A stretch of 64,000 bases of DNA from Bradyrhizobium commune (lineage in GTDB: Bacteria; Pseudomonadota; Alphaproteobacteria; Rhizobiales; Xanthobacteraceae): assembly GCF_015624505.1 (NCBI RefSeq), contig NZ_CP061379.1, positions 1,674,001-1,738,000 on the forward strand, written 5' to 3'. Of this stretch, positions 27,082-38,800 are shown piece after piece. Every line of letters begins with the position of its first letter. Position 1 is the stretch's first letter. The translations under genes and the position numbers were made by a program. The notes beneath the pieces were generated by a model. The model saw nothing but the letters and a program-made list of their open reading frames with translations, was not told the DNA's origin and made no database searches.

Positions 27082-29868
27082 TCAGGCGCCCACACGCTGC
27101 CGTGGAGGCCTGATGACACTTGTTGTTCGCGCCTCGAGAACCGCCGCAGGAAAATCGCGGAACACCCGTGCTACCGGTAGTTCGTTGCCGGCCAGTCCCG
27201 GCGCGGCATAGCCGGTGATATCGACGGTCGCGTCGAGACTCTCGGACACGGGCCATTCCCGGCCCGCCTGTGTGAATGGCGCGAACAGACGTCCGACGAC
27301 GACGATCACGGCGTCGCGGTCGCGACGACGGGCGAAGGCGATGACATGGTCGGCATGCGCGCCGCGGACCTCCAGCGGCTGGTAGTCGCCATGAGCAAAC
27401 ACATCTGGGAGCGCGTTGCGTAACTTGAGGAGATATCGGATCCAGGCGAGCTTGAGCTGTCCGTCTGGCCAGGTCTTGATCAGGCCGCTCCAGTCCGGGT
27501 TGTCCAATAACGCCAGCGCCACATATCGAGCGGAAAAATCCACGGGCCGGCGATTGTCGGGATCGACCAGCGACAGGTCCCAGAATTCGGTGCCCTGGTA
27601 GAAATCGGGCACGCCGGGCAACATCGCCTTGAGCGTGAGCTGGCTCAGCGAATTCAACGTGCCGAGCAGCGCGATGCGGCGCGCCAGGGTTTCTAGCGAT
27701 TCCAGGAATTCGGCTGATACCGCAGGATCGAGAATCTTCTCGATGTAGCTCTTCACGCCGCTCTCATACGCCTCATGCGGATTGAGCCAGCTCGTCTCCT
27801 CCTTGCCCTCTCGCGCGGCCTTGAGCGCGTAGGCCTGGATGCGTTCGACGAAGCTGGCATCGGTCAGCCCCTGAAGCGGCCAGGCGCCGAGCAGCGTCTG
27901 GTAGAGCATGTATTCGAACGTCGCCGACGGCGCGCGCAGGTTGCCGCGGAGCGCGAGATGCTCTGCGTTCAAGACTTTCCAGCGTGCCACGGCGCTTCCC
28001 CACTCGCCGGGAATCTCGCCGAGTGCCGTGATCCGCGCGCGGGCATCCTCGCCGCGCTTGGTGTCGTGGGTCGCGGTCGCCGTCATGCCGTGCGGCCACT
28101 CTTTCGCGCGTGCCTTCATCGCTTCGTGGAAGGCAGGGATTGCGAGGCCGTGGCTTGCGGGATCGCCGCCGACTTCGTTCAGGGCGAGCAGGCGGTGGAA
28201 TTGATAGAAGGCGGTGTCCTCCAGCGATTTCGCCATCATCGGCCCGGTGAATTGCTGCACCTTGAGCGCGAAGCGGCGCACGCGCGGGGCACTGTGTGGC
28301 GGGCGGCCCGGCTTGAGCAGATCCATGGTCAAGGCATCGCGCAGGAAGTCGAAAATGCCTTCGTCGGTGGCGAACCATTCCGCGCGCGCCCGTGCGATTG
28401 TGTCGTCGATCAGCTTGCGGTCATGCGCGATCGGCGCGGCCGTCGTGAGATAGGTGCGGTAGACCGGGAAATGCAGCACATAGAGCTCGAGCGCTTGCCG
28501 CAGGCTGTCGGCGGAGAAGTCGCGTGTTGAATAATGTCCGTTGGCGATGCGCGCGAGCAGGCGCGTCAGAACGGTGAATTCGCTGGTCAGCAAAGTTTCC
28601 AGCACGCGCCGCTTGGCGTCCTTGACGTAAGGCGCAAGCCGCGGCGGCCGGTTGCTGATCTGCCGCCAGGTCTCGTCCAGCGCCTCCAGTCCCTTGGGAT
28701 CGACCAGGACTTGCGTGATGGCGTTCATCCACTCATAGCCGGTGGTGCCCTGCACGCCGGCGAAATGCGGCAGGCGCTCGTGCTCGCACAGGATCTTTTC
28801 GATCACCGTATAAAAGGGCTTGGCGTTGCCTTGGGCGTCGCGGACCAATCGGTGCAGCCGCTGGCAATATTGCGCGGGATCGCGCAGGCCGTCGATGTGA
28901 TCGAGACGGATACCCTGCAGCCTGCCGTCGGCGACGAGCTGCTTGACCAGCCGGTGCGTGGCGGCGAAGGTGCTCGCGTCCTCGACGCGCAGGCCGGCGA
29001 GCCCGTTGACGTCGAAGAAGCGCCGATAATTGATATCGCTCGATGCAAGCCGCCAATGGCCGAGCTTGTAATGCTGGCGCTCGAGCAGGTGATGCAGCGC
29101 CAGCGTCTGCGCCGGGCGGTCCTTGGCGGCGCGATAGGCGGCAAGGCCGTGTGCGATGATATCGGCGCCGCCCGAGATGTCCTTGAGCTCTGCCTTGAAG
29201 GCGGGCGCCTCCTTGCGGTTCGGCCGGCGCAGACCCGTATAACGCGCCGCAAGCGACAGCAGACGCTTGCCGGCTTCCGTCTCCGCCGCATCTGCTTCCT
29301 TCACGATCAGCCGCAGCAGCTCGCCATATCGCTCGGGCGCGATCGGCAGCCGATGCTCAAAGTACCAGGCGGAAAAGCTGCCTTCGTCGGCATCGTAGCG
29401 CAGCTCGATGTCGCCGCGCTCCAGTGCCTCGCCATAGGAAGAACCAAGGATCGGCAGCAGCACACCGCCACGGGCGCGGTGGGGCAAGAGATCCCAGTCG
29501 ATATCGAAAGCGGCTGCGTGCGGCGAAGTCGGTCCCCATTCCAGCACGTCCAGCCACCAGGGATTGTCGGCAAAGTGCACGCCGACATGGTTCGGCACGA
29601 AATCGATGATGAGGCCGAGGTCGTGCGTTCTGAGCGCCTCACTCAGTCGTGCAAAGCCGGCCTCGCCGCCAAGCTCGGGATTGAACTGGCTGTGATCAAC
29701 GGTGTCGTAGCCGTGGGTCGAGCCCTTGCGCGCCTTCATCACCGGCGAGGCGTAGAGATGCGTGATGCCGAGCGCCTTCAGATAGGGCACTACCGCGGCC
29801 GCCTTGTCGAAGTCGACATCCGCGGTGAGTTGCAGGCGGTAGGTGGCAAGGGGAATGGCGGGAGGCAT
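27082..29868 (-). CDS. treY: Maltooligosyltrehalose synthase
   Basis: TreY converts the reducing end of maltodextrins to an alpha,alpha-1,1 linkage, giving maltooligosyl-trehalose. The 928-aa GH13 product starts at ATG 29868 (MPPAIPLATYRLQL) behind GGAGG, one base after the treZ stop. Catalytic motifs are GIRLDHIDGLRDP (nucleophile), YTVIEKILCE (acid/base) and THDTKRGEDARAR. The C-terminal VPDFYQGTEFWDLSLVDPDN is typical. It is the last gene of the glycan run; TreZ upstream releases trehalose. Confidence 0.95.
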   Translation of the reverse strand: MPPAIPLATYRLQLTADVDFDKAAAVVPYLKALGITHLYASPVMKARKGSTHGYDTVDHSQFNPELGGEAGFARLSEALRTHDLGLIIDFVPNHVGVHFADNPWWLDVLEWGPTSPHAAAFDIDWDLLPHRARGGVLLPILGSSYGEALERGDIELRYDADEGSFSAWYFEHRLPIAPERYGELLRLIVKEADAAETEAGKRLLSLAARYTGLRRPNRKEAPAFKAELKDISGGADIIAHGLAAYRAAKDRPAQTLALHHLLERQHYKLGHWRLASSDINYRRFFDVNGLAGLRVEDASTFAATHRLVKQLVADGRLQGIRLDHIDGLRDPAQYCQRLHRLVRDAQGNAKPFYTVIEKILCEHERLPHFAGVQGTTGYEWMNAITQVLVDPKGLEALDETWRQISNRPPRLAPYVKDAKRRVLETLLTSEFTVLTRLLARIANGHYSTRDFSADSLRQALELYVLHFPVYRTYLTTAAPIAHDRKLIDDTIARARAEWFATDEGIFDFLRDALTMDLLKPGRPPHSAPRVRRFALKVQQFTGPMMAKSLEDTAFYQFHRLLALNEVGGDPASHGLAIPAFHEAMKARAKEWPHGMTATATHDTKRGEDARARITALGEIPGEWGSAVARWKVLNAEHLALRGNLRAPSATFEYMLYQTLLGAWPLQGLTDASFVERIQAYALKAAREGKEETSWLNPHEAYESGVKSYIEKILDPAVSAEFLESLETLARRIALLGTLNSLSQLTLKAMLPGVPDFYQGTEFWDLSLVDPDNRRPVDFSARYVALALLDNPDWSGLIKTWPDGQLKLAWIRYLLKLRNALPDVFAHGDYQPLEVRGAHADHVIAFARRRDRDAVIVVVGRLFAPFTQAGREWPVSESLDATVDITGYAAPGLAGNELPVARVFRDFPAAVLEARTTSVIRPPRQRVGA

Positions 29869-29869
29869 G

Positions 29870-31624
29870 CTAACCTCCGAGACGCCAGACCACCGACCAG
29901 GGCGGAAGCCGGTTGCCGGCCGCGCCGCCCCAGATCGGCGTGGCCGCATCATTGTCCGTGTGTGTGATGTCCTTGTCCGACAGATTGGCGGTCAGGCGCA
30001 ATGTCGCACCATCCTCCATGCGCCAATGTGCGGTCAGCAAGCCGTTGTCGGCGGCCTCGGCAGCGCCGAATCTCGCGCCCTTTAGGCGTGGTGCGATCTC
30101 CTTGCGGCGGAGCGTGAGCAGATCGCGCACGAGCGCAAGCCGCGCGTGCTGCTGCGCCGTGCGGCCGGTCCAGTCGAGCACGGCCGATTCCATCGTGGCC
30201 GGATCGAGCGGATCCGGCACATCGTCGCCGTATTTTTCGTAAGCCCAGGCATATTCCTGCTTGCGGCCCTTGCGCACGGCGTCCGCCAGCCCGCCTTGGA
30301 AATCGCAAAAGAACGGGAAGGGCATCTTTGAACCCCATTCCTCGCCCTGAAACAGCATCGGCACCATCGGCGCGAGCAGCGTCACCGCAAGCGCGGCCTC
30401 GATCTCTCCCGGCGTTGCCAGGCTCTCGAGCCGGTCGCCGAGCGGCCGGTTGCCGATCTGGTCGTGGTTTTGCAGAAAGTTGACGAAGGTCGTTGGCGGC
30501 AGCTCGCCGCTTGGTTCGCCGCGCGGCTTCTTGCCCCAGAATTCCGAGATCTCGCCCTGATAGACGAAGCCCGAGGCGAGCGCACGCGCGAGGTCCATGC
30601 GCGGCGTCTGGTAATCGGCGTAGTAGCCGGCGAGCTCGCCGGTCAGCATCACATGCCAGGCGTGGTGGTAATCGTCGTTCCACTGCGCGCGATATTTGCC
30701 GTTCGGTGGCTCCTGCGCGGCATCGAGCAGGCTGGCGCGATTGTCGCCATTCTCCAGCACGAGGTGGATGTGCCGCCCGGTGGCCTTGGCCAGCTCGCCG
30801 GCGGCGACGCTGAGCTCCTGCAACATCGACTGCTCGCCGGGGATCGTCATGATGTGGTTGGCGGCATCCAGCCGCAGGCCGTCGAAGCGATAGTCTGTCA
30901 GCCAGCACAGCGCATTCTCGACGGCGAAAGCACGCACCTGCGGCACGCGATAGTCGATCGCGCTGCCCCAGGGCGTATGTGCATCGGTGAAGAAAGTCGG
31001 CGCGTAGCGACCGAGATAATTCCCTTCGGGGCCGAAATGATTGTAGACGACGTCGAGAAACATCATCAGCCCGCGCCGATGCGCCTCGTCGATCAGCCTC
31101 TTCAGGTCTTCGGGTCGGCCGTAGGCGCTGTCGGGCGCGTACCACAGCACGCCGTCATAGCCCCAGCCGCGGCGGCCGGCGAAATCGGCCAGCGGCATCA
31201 ATTCCAGCGCGGTGATCCCGGTCGCGACGAGATGATCGAGCCTGTCGATCATCGCGCGGTAAGTGCCTTCCGCCGTGAAGGTGCCGACATGCGTCTCGAT
31301 CAGCACCGTCTCTTCCCATGGGCGTCCGCGCCAGTCCCTGGCGCGCCAGTCGAACGCGGCGTGATCGATCACCTCGCTCGGGCCGAACACATCCTCGGGC
31401 TGGAACGCCGAGGCCGGATCGGGCACGTCGATCTCGTCGTCAATTCGGAATTTGTAGCGGCTGCCGGCATCGAGGCCGGCAATCTCGGCTACATACCAGC
31501 CATCTTCGCGACGCCGCATGGCGTGACGCCGTTCGAGCAGCAGATCGACGCGCCTCGCGCCGGGTGCCCAGAGGCGGAACGATACGCCGTCCTTCGTCGG
31601 CCTGGCGCCGAAGGATGGCCTCAT
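29870..31624 (-). CDS. treZ: Maltooligosyltrehalose trehalohydrolase
   Basis: TreZ hydrolyses maltooligosyl-trehalose to free trehalose. The 584-aa product has an N-terminal Ig-like GH13 domain (VSFRLWAPGARRVDLLLE) and the barrel with MFLDVVYNHFGPEGNYL, FDGLRLDAANHI (nucleophile), LVLENGDN (acid/base) and VNFLQNHDQIGNRPLG. Its ATG overlaps the glgX TGA by four bases, and treY begins one base after its stop. Confidence 0.95.
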   Translation of the reverse strand: MRPSFGARPTKDGVSFRLWAPGARRVDLLLERRHAMRRREDGWYVAEIAGLDAGSRYKFRIDDEIDVPDPASAFQPEDVFGPSEVIDHAAFDWRARDWRGRPWEETVLIETHVGTFTAEGTYRAMIDRLDHLVATGITALELMPLADFAGRRGWGYDGVLWYAPDSAYGRPEDLKRLIDEAHRRGLMMFLDVVYNHFGPEGNYLGRYAPTFFTDAHTPWGSAIDYRVPQVRAFAVENALCWLTDYRFDGLRLDAANHIMTIPGEQSMLQELSVAAGELAKATGRHIHLVLENGDNRASLLDAAQEPPNGKYRAQWNDDYHHAWHVMLTGELAGYYADYQTPRMDLARALASGFVYQGEISEFWGKKPRGEPSGELPPTTFVNFLQNHDQIGNRPLGDRLESLATPGEIEAALAVTLLAPMVPMLFQGEEWGSKMPFPFFCDFQGGLADAVRKGRKQEYAWAYEKYGDDVPDPLDPATMESAVLDWTGRTAQQHARLALVRDLLTLRRKEIAPRLKGARFGAAEAADNGLLTAHWRMEDGATLRLTANLSDKDITHTDNDAATPIWGGAAGNRLPPWSVVWRLGG

Positions 31625-33699
31625 AGCGCCCCCGCGAAAGCGAGCACGGAACGCGGCGGCGCCTTGCTGTCGCTTCCGGGGAGGAAATCGACCGTGTTCA
31701 GCTTGGCGTCGGTCGTGTTCAGGATCTGCTGCCAGCTCTTGTATTCGGGCATCTTGGGCAATTTGAATGCGATCTCTTCGGGGGCGGCGTTCAGGACAAT
31801 AAAGATCGCAGCGCTGCCCGGTTCCATCGGTCCCATCACATAGGAGAGAAACCGCCCCTCAGGGAATTTCCAGTCGCTCTCGGTCATCTCCGCGCCTGCC
31901 GGCGTCAGCCACAATGCGCCATAGGAGATGCCGTCCTTGGGACGGCCGTCGAGCCAGCGATGGCTGCGGAGTTGCGAGAAGCGGCTGCGGATGTCGGCGA
32001 GATGGGTGACGAAGTCGACCATGTCCTCGCCGTCCTTGCCGAGATTGTCCCAGCCGACCCAGCCGACCTCGTTGTCCTGGCAATAGGCGTTGTTGTTGCC
32101 GGATTGCGAATTGCCGACCTCGTCGCCGGCGAGAAGCAGCGGAATGCCCTGCGCCAGCATCAGGCAGGCCAGCACGTTCTTGCGCAGCTGCCGGCGCAGC
32201 CCGAGGATCGTTGGATCGTCGGTCGGTCCCTCGACACCGCAATTGTTGCTATGGTTGTCGTTGGAGCCGTCGCGATTGTCCTCGCCATTGGCCTCGTTGT
32301 GCTTCTCGTTGTAGCTGAAGAGATCGGCGAGCGTGAAACCGTCGTGGACGGTGATGTGGTTGATGCTGGCGCGCGGCCTGCGTCCGTCATGGTTGAACAG
32401 GTCGGAGGATGCCGTCATGCGGCTGGAGATGTCGCCGATCAGGCTGCCTTCTCCGCTCCAGTAGCGGCGCATGGCGCTGCGATAGCGGTCGTTCCACTCC
32501 GACCATTGCGAGGGAAACGCGCCGACCTGGTAGCCGCCGAGCCCGAGATCCCATGGCTCGGCGACGAGCTTGACGGTGGCGAGCACCGGATCCTGCCGGA
32601 TCGCGGTGAGGAACGAGATGCCGCGATCATAGCCGTTCGGCCCGCGCGCGAGCGTGGTGGCGAGGTCGAAGCGGAAGCCGTCGACATGGCAGACCTCCAC
32701 CCAGTAGCGCAGCGAATCCATCACCATCTGCAGCACGCGCGGATGGGCGAGGTTCACCGAGGAGCCGCAGCCGGTGAAGTCATCATAGTAGCGCGGGTTC
32801 TCGCGGTTCAGCCAGTAATAGGAGGCGTTGTCGATGCCGCGATAGCACAGTGTCGGACCGAGATGGTTGCCCTCGGCGGTGTGGTTGTAGACGACGTCGA
32901 GCATCACCTCGATGCCGGCATCGTGCAGCCGCGCCACCGTGGTGCGGAAGGAATCCAACGCGTTGTCCTGGGCGTAGCGCGGCTCCGGCGCGAAGAAGGA
33001 CAGCGTGTTGTAGCCCCAGTAATTGGCGAGCTTCTTCTCCACCAGCACGCGGTCGTCGACGAAGCTGTGAATCGGCAGCAGCTCCACCGTGGTGACGCCG
33101 AGCTTCTTCAGATGCTCGATCATCGCGGGCGATGACAGGCCGCCATAGGTGCCGCGCAAATTCGGCGGCACGTCGTCGCGCTTCTGGGTCAGGCCCTTGA
33201 CGTGAGCCTCGTAGATGATCGTGTCTTCCCAGGCGATGTTGGGGCGGATCTCGCGGCGGCCCCAATTGAAGGTCTCGTCGACCACGACGGCCTTGGGCAT
33301 GCCGCGCGCATTGTCGCGGCGGTCGAAGGACAGGTCCTCGCGGGGCGAGCCGGTGCGGTAGGCGAAATGCGCATCGCTCCAGACCAGCCGGCCGGCGAGC
33401 CGCTTGGCGTAGGGGTCGAGCAGCAACTTGTTGGCGTTGAAGCGGTGGCCGTGCTCGGGTTCGTAGGGGCCGTGCACGCGATAGCCGTAGAGTTGGCCGG
33501 GCGAGACGTCGTTGAGATAGCCGTGCCAGACGTCTTCGGTGCGTTCCGGCAGCTCGATGCGTTCAAGCTCGCGCCGGCCCTGGCTGTCGAATAGGCACAG
33601 CTCGACCTTCTGCGCGTTGGCGGAAAACAGCGCGAAATTGGTGCCGCGTCCGTCCCAGCTTGCACCGAGGCGAGCGGGCGATCCAGCAGTCAGGCGCAT
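31621..33699 (-). CDS. glgX: Glycogen debranching enzyme
   Basis: GlgX cleaves alpha-1,6 branches left by phosphorylase. The 692-aa product has the CBM48-like N-terminus (GTNFALFSANAQKVELCLFD), the isoamylase-type barrel (MLDVVYNHTAEGNHLGPT, FRFDLATTLARG, KLVAEPWDLGLGGYQVG) and NITVHDGFTL-like INHITVHDGFTLADL with SYNEKHNEANGEDNRDG. The start is three bases after the glgB stop. It would feed linear maltodextrins to TreY. Confidence 0.95.
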   Translation of the reverse strand: MRLTAGSPARLGASWDGRGTNFALFSANAQKVELCLFDSQGRRELERIELPERTEDVWHGYLNDVSPGQLYGYRVHGPYEPEHGHRFNANKLLLDPYAKRLAGRLVWSDAHFAYRTGSPREDLSFDRRDNARGMPKAVVVDETFNWGRREIRPNIAWEDTIIYEAHVKGLTQKRDDVPPNLRGTYGGLSSPAMIEHLKKLGVTTVELLPIHSFVDDRVLVEKKLANYWGYNTLSFFAPEPRYAQDNALDSFRTTVARLHDAGIEVMLDVVYNHTAEGNHLGPTLCYRGIDNASYYWLNRENPRYYDDFTGCGSSVNLAHPRVLQMVMDSLRYWVEVCHVDGFRFDLATTLARGPNGYDRGISFLTAIRQDPVLATVKLVAEPWDLGLGGYQVGAFPSQWSEWNDRYRSAMRRYWSGEGSLIGDISSRMTASSDLFNHDGRRPRASINHITVHDGFTLADLFSYNEKHNEANGEDNRDGSNDNHSNNCGVEGPTDDPTILGLRRQLRKNVLACLMLAQGIPLLLAGDEVGNSQSGNNNAYCQDNEVGWVGWDNLGKDGEDMVDFVTHLADIRSRFSQLRSHRWLDGRPKDGISYGALWLTPAGAEMTESDWKFPEGRFLSYVMGPMEPGSAAIFIVLNAAPEEIAFKLPKMPEYKSWQQILNTTDAKLNTVDFLPGSDSKAPPRSVLAFAGAL

Positions 33700-33702
33700 A
33701 TG

Positions 33703-35850
33703 TCAGCTTTCCGGAACGAGGAAGATCGCGGCCAAAGGCGGGATAGTGAGGCGGAGCTCGGGCGTCTTGCCGTCAACGGCCTGAACCTCGCCGATGTTCC
33801 CGACATTGCTGCCGCCATAATGGGCGGAGTCCGAATTGAATACCTCTTTCCACTTGCCGGCAAACGGCACACGAACGCGATAGTTGCGATAGACGTTGGG
33901 TGAGAAATTGACGATCACGAGGCAGCGCGCGTGATCGTCAAATCCCTTGCGCAGCCAGGCGAACACGTTGCGGTTGGCGTCGTTGGTGATCAGCCATTCG
34001 AAGCCGGCCTGGTCGCAATCCATCTGATGCAGCGCCGGCACCGCGCGATAGAGCCGGTTGAGGTCGCGGATCAGCGCCTGGATGCCCGAATGGTTCTTGT
34101 ATTCCAGCAGGTGCCAGTCGAGCGACTGGTCGTGATTCCATTCGCGGCTCTGCGCGATTTCTGCGCCCATGAACAAGAGCTTCTTGCCGGGATGGCCGAA
34201 CATGAAGCTGTAATAGGCCCGCAAATTCGCAAAGCGCTGCCACTCGTCGCCGGGCATGCGGCCGAGGATCGAGCGCTTGCCGTGCACGACCTCGTCATGT
34301 GACAGCGGCAGGATGAAGTTTTCCGAGAAGGCGTAGTGCAGGCCGAACAGGATCTCGCCGTGATGATGCTTGCGGTGGATCGGATCCTTGCTGATGTAGT
34401 TCAGCGTATCGTGCATCCAGCCCATGTTCCACTTGTAGCCGAAGCCGAGCCCGCCGAATTCCACGGGGCGCGAGACCTGCGGCCAGGCTGTGGATTCCTC
34501 CGCCGCCGTGGTCGCCTGCGGGAAGCGGGCGAACAGTTCGGTGTTGAAGCGGCGCAGGAACGCAATCGCCTCGATGTTCTCGCGGCCGCCATACTGGTTC
34601 GGAATCCAGGCGCCGGGCGGGCGGCTGTAGTCCAGATAAAGCATGGAGGCGACCGCATCGACGCGCAGGCCGTCGATGGCGTAGCGCTCGAGCCAGAACA
34701 CCGCGTTCGACACCAGAAAATTCGTCACTTCGGTGCGGCCGTAATTGTAGATCAGCGTGCCCCAATCGAGGTGGCGGCCCTGGAGCGGATTGGCATGCTC
34801 GTAAAGCGAGGTGCCATCGAAGCTGCCGAGCCCGTGCGGATCGTCGGGGAAGTGGCCGGGCACCCAGTCGAGCAGCACGCCGATGCCCTCACGGTGGCAG
34901 GCATCGACCAGCGCGGCGAAATCTTCAGGCGTGCCGAAGCGGCTGGTCGGCGCATAGAGGCCGGTCGGCTGATAGCCCCATGAGCCGTCGAACGGATGCT
35001 CGCTCACAGGCAGGAATTCGAGATGGGTAAAACCCATGTCGCGAGCGTAAGCCGGCAATTGCTCGGCCAGCTCGCGATAGGTCAGCCATTCATTGTCACC
35101 CTTGCGGCGCCAGGAGCCGAGATGGACCTCGTAGATCGACATCGGCGCCGACAGCGCGTTGATGCCGTCGGGCGCCGGGCGGGGACGCGGGAGATGCGCC
35201 TCGTCGAAGACGATGGAGGCCGTCTTCGGCCGTACCTCGGCCGCAAAGGCCAGCGGATCGGATTTCAGCGGCAGTCGATGACCGTGCGGTCCGACTATGT
35301 CGAACTTGTAGTGGTCACCGGCGTTGGCGTGCGGGATGAACAATTCCCAATAGCCGGCGCCGCGCACCCGCATCGGATGGCGCCGCGAATCCCAGAAATT
35401 GAAATCGCCAACCACGGCGACGCGTCGCGCGTTCGGCGCCAGCACGACGAAGCCGATGCCGTCGACGCCGTCGAGCGTCATTGGATGCGCGCCGAGCTTG
35501 TCATAGAGGCGCTGATGGGTGCCTTCACCCAGCAGATAGAGATCGAAATCGGTCAGGATTGGCGGAAAGCGATAGGCGTCCTCCAGCTCGACGACGTCGT
35601 TGCCGAATTGCGCGCGCAACTGATAGCGTTTGGAACCGTTTGGCAGGGCGCCGATGAACAAACCGGAATCGTGGACGCGATCAAGCTTCGCCACCTCGCC
35701 GTGTTCGCCGATTGCCTCGACATTCGAAGCCTCGGGAAGAAACGCGCGAACCACGCTCTTGCCGCCCTCGGGATGCAGTCCGAGATAGTGGAAGGGATCG
35801 GAGTGGCGGCCCTCGATGATCGCGTAGGCCTCGGCAGGCAGTTTAGGCAT
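33703..35850 (-). CDS. glgB: 1,4-alpha-glucan branching enzyme
   Basis: GlgB forms alpha-1,6 branches. From ATG 35850 ([20 protein letters not shown]) the product is 715 aa, with N-terminal carbohydrate-binding modules and the catalytic barrel. Motifs are [27 protein letters not shown] (nucleophile), AAEESTAWP (acid/base) and [14 protein letters not shown]. The start overlaps the treS-mak stop by eight bases, so translation is coupled. Confidence 0.96.
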   Translation of the reverse strand: MPKLPAEAYAIIEGRHSDPFHYLGLHPEGGKSVVRAFLPEASNVEAIGEHGEVAKLDRVHDSGLFIGALPNGSKRYQLRAQFGNDVVELEDAYRFPPILTDFDLYLLGEGTHQRLYDKLGAHPMTLDGVDGIGFVVLAPNARRVAVVGDFNFWDSRRHPMRVRGAGYWELFIPHANAGDHYKFDIVGPHGHRLPLKSDPLAFAAEVRPKTASIVFDEAHLPRPRPAPDGINALSAPMSIYEVHLGSWRRKGDNEWLTYRELAEQLPAYARDMGFTHLEFLPVSEHPFDGSWGYQPTGLYAPTSRFGTPEDFAALVDACHREGIGVLLDWVPGHFPDDPHGLGSFDGTSLYEHANPLQGRHLDWGTLIYNYGRTEVTNFLVSNAVFWLERYAIDGLRVDAVASMLYLDYSRPPGAWIPNQYGGRENIEAIAFLRRFNTELFARFPQATTAAEESTAWPQVSRPVEFGGLGFGYKWNMGWMHDTLNYISKDPIHRKHHHGEILFGLHYAFSENFILPLSHDEVVHGKRSILGRMPGDEWQRFANLRAYYSFMFGHPGKKLLFMGAEIAQSREWNHDQSLDWHLLEYKNHSGIQALIRDLNRLYRAVPALHQMDCDQAGFEWLITNDANRNVFAWLRKGFDDHARCLVIVNFSPNVYRNYRVRVPFAGKWKEVFNSDSAHYGGSNVGNIGEVQAVDGKTPELRLTIPPLAAIFLVPES

Positions 35851-38800
35851 GTGCTTCGCTCTCGGCATTGGACAAAATGCGAAGCAGCCCGGTCAGCGGC
35901 GCATTGAGCCCGTCCGGCCGGTGCGACAGCTCGTACTCTACTTCGTCGAACGCGTGATCAAGCATGAAAAACCTTAACAGGCTTTCCGCGGACTTCCGAT
36001 TGTCCGGCCATAGCCGGCGGTCGGTCATGGTCTCGCGATAGGCGGTGAGGAATGTCGTGGTGGCGCGTTCGCGCCATTCGCCGAGGGCAGCTCCAATGCG
36101 GCCCTGCTCGTCGGGGCCGCCCGCGAGCGCGCGATTGAGCGCCGCGGTGGCCGCGAGCTCGATCGAGCGGACGAGGCCTGCGACGTCGCGCGCGGCAGGA
36201 GCCTTTCGCCGCTTGTCGGCCAGCGGCAGGCGCGGATCGCCGTCGAAATCGATGATGAAGATGTCGTCCTTCACGATCAGAGTTTGCCCGAGGCGGAAGT
36301 CGCCATGATGACGGATGTTCAACCCGCCGATGCCGGATGGCAATAGCGCCGTTAGCCGATCGGCCAGGTCCGCGCGCGCGGCGACGAGGCGGTCGACCAG
36401 CGGCCGGTCGGCCTCGCGCAGGCTGTTGCGGCTGTCGGCGAGCCGTTCGAACACCCGCTCGGCGCGCCCCTTGAGGTCCGAGGCCCAGCGCTTGAGGTGA
36501 GCCGGCCCGATCGCCTCGGGGGCGAGATCGGCAGGCTTGGCCGCGGCGAGTGCCATATGCAGCTCGGCAAGCCGCCGGCCGGTCTGCGCCAGATGGTGCA
36601 GATAGGGAACCTGGTCATGATGCTCGCGGGGGGTGTCGCTCGCCGCCAGCAGCCGCTGCTCGTCGACCTGACGGTCGAGATAGGAAGCGGTCACCGCCCA
36701 GCCGTCGCCCTGATTCTCGACATAGGCGTGCAGGACGCCGACGGCGCTGCGACTGTCGCCCTCGACAAGCTCGACGCTGCCGAGCAGCGCCGGCGCATGC
36801 GTAAAGCGGGCGACCTCGGTGAGATAATGGCCGATCTCGATCTCGGGATTGACGCCGCTTTCGAGCTGGCGATGGATCTTGGCGACATACTGGTTGTCGA
36901 CGAGGGCCGTGCTGTTCGACTGCTCGACCGCCCGGATGCGCGCGGGTTCCTTGATGGCGTATTCGGCGAATCGGCTGGTGGCCTTGAACTCCAGTCGCAG
37001 ATTGTTTTCATCCACAACGAGGTTCTGCGACAAGCCTCGCAGGAAAAGCCCGATGAAGATCTGGTCGGTCGCGACGTCGAGCAGCGTACCTTCGCGCGCG
37101 CCCTGGCGCACGGCGGCGAGCGCCTTCGGGTTGAAGCGCTCACGGTCGAACCGCACCCACTCGATTTGCATCGGCAGCACGTAGCGCGTCGTGACGTCGT
37201 CCTGCGGTGTTTCAAAGAACGCGATCCAGGGGCGGTTATCACCAATGTCGCTGAACGGCACCGCCGAGGTCAACGTGGCTTTGATGTGCTTGGGATTGTG
37301 CTCGGGATACCAGCGTGTCCGCGACAGGAATCCCGGGAGCACGTCGCGCTCGAACACGCCGCGTTCGCGCGCGAGCGACACCCAATTCGAATTAAGCGGC
37401 ACCACTAGCGTTTCGAACTCGGGAACCGCGCGTGGCGTCACTGGCTCGGACTTGTCGCGTTCCTGAAGCTGGAACCAGTAGAAGCCGTAAGGCCCCAGCG
37501 TGATCATGTAGGGCAATTCGCCGATCGCGGGGAAACGCGTGCGGCCGAGCATCTCCTGCGGGATGCGGTCCTTCCATGGCGTGAGATCAAGCTCGGTCGC
37601 CTGCGCGGCACGTGACAGATTGGCGACGCAGAGGATCACCTCGTCGCGATATTGCCGGACATAGGCGAGCACGGCGCGGTTGGCCGGACGGATGAACGTC
37701 ATGGTGCCGCGGCCGAAGGCGAGCGTCGATTTGCGCACCGAGATCAGCCGCTTGGTGGCGCTGAGCAGCGATGACAGGCTGCGCGACTGCGCCTCCACGT
37801 TGACCGAATCGTAGCCGTAGACAGGGTCCATGATCGGCGGGGCGTAGAGGCGGGCGGGATCGGCGCGGGAGAAGCCGCCATTGCGGTCCGGGCTCCATTG
37901 CATCGGCGTGCGCACGCCGTTGCGATCGCCGAGATAGATGTTGTCGCCCATCCCGATCTCGTCGCCGTAATAGATGATCGGCGTGCCGGGGAACGACAGC
38001 AGCAGCGAGTTCATCAGCTCGATCTTGCGCCGGTCGTTGTCCATCAGCGGCGCAAGCCGCCGGCGGATGCCGACATTGATGCGGGCGCGCGGATCGTTGG
38101 CGTAGGTGGTCCAGAGATAGTCGCGCTCGACGTCGGTGACCATCTCCAGCGTCAGCTCGTCATGGTTGCGCAGGAACAGCGCCCATTGGCAGATCGCCGG
38201 AATGTCCGGCGTCTGGCGCAGAATGTCGGTGATCGGGAAACGGTCCTCCTGCGCGATCGCCATGTAAATGCGCGGCATCAGCGGGAAGTGGTAGGCCATG
38301 TGGCATTCGTCGCCACGGCCGAAATATTCCTGCACGTCCTCCGGCCATTGATTGGCCTCGGCCAGCAGCAGCTTTCCCTTGGAATAGGCATCGAGCTCCT
38401 GGCGCAGGCGCTTGATGATCGCATGCGTCTCGGGGAGGTTCTCGTTCGAGGTGCCCTCGCGCTCGCAGAGATAGGGGATGGCGTCGAGCCTGAAGCCGTC
38501 GACACCGGCGTCGAGCCAGCGCTTCATCACCTGGATGATGGCGCTGACGACGCGCGGATTGTCGAAGTTGAGATCCGGCTGGTGCGAGAAGAAGCGGTGC
38601 CAGTAGAACGCGCCGGCTTCGGGGTCCCAGGTCCAGTTGGATTTCTCGGTATCGGTGAAGATGATCCGCGTGCCCTGGTATTTCTGGTCGGTGTCGCTCC
38701 AGACATACCAGTCGCGGGCGCTCGAGCCCGCCGGGCTGCGGCGCGCGCGCTTGAACCAATCGTGTTGATCGGAGGTATGGTTGACGACGAGCTCGGTGAT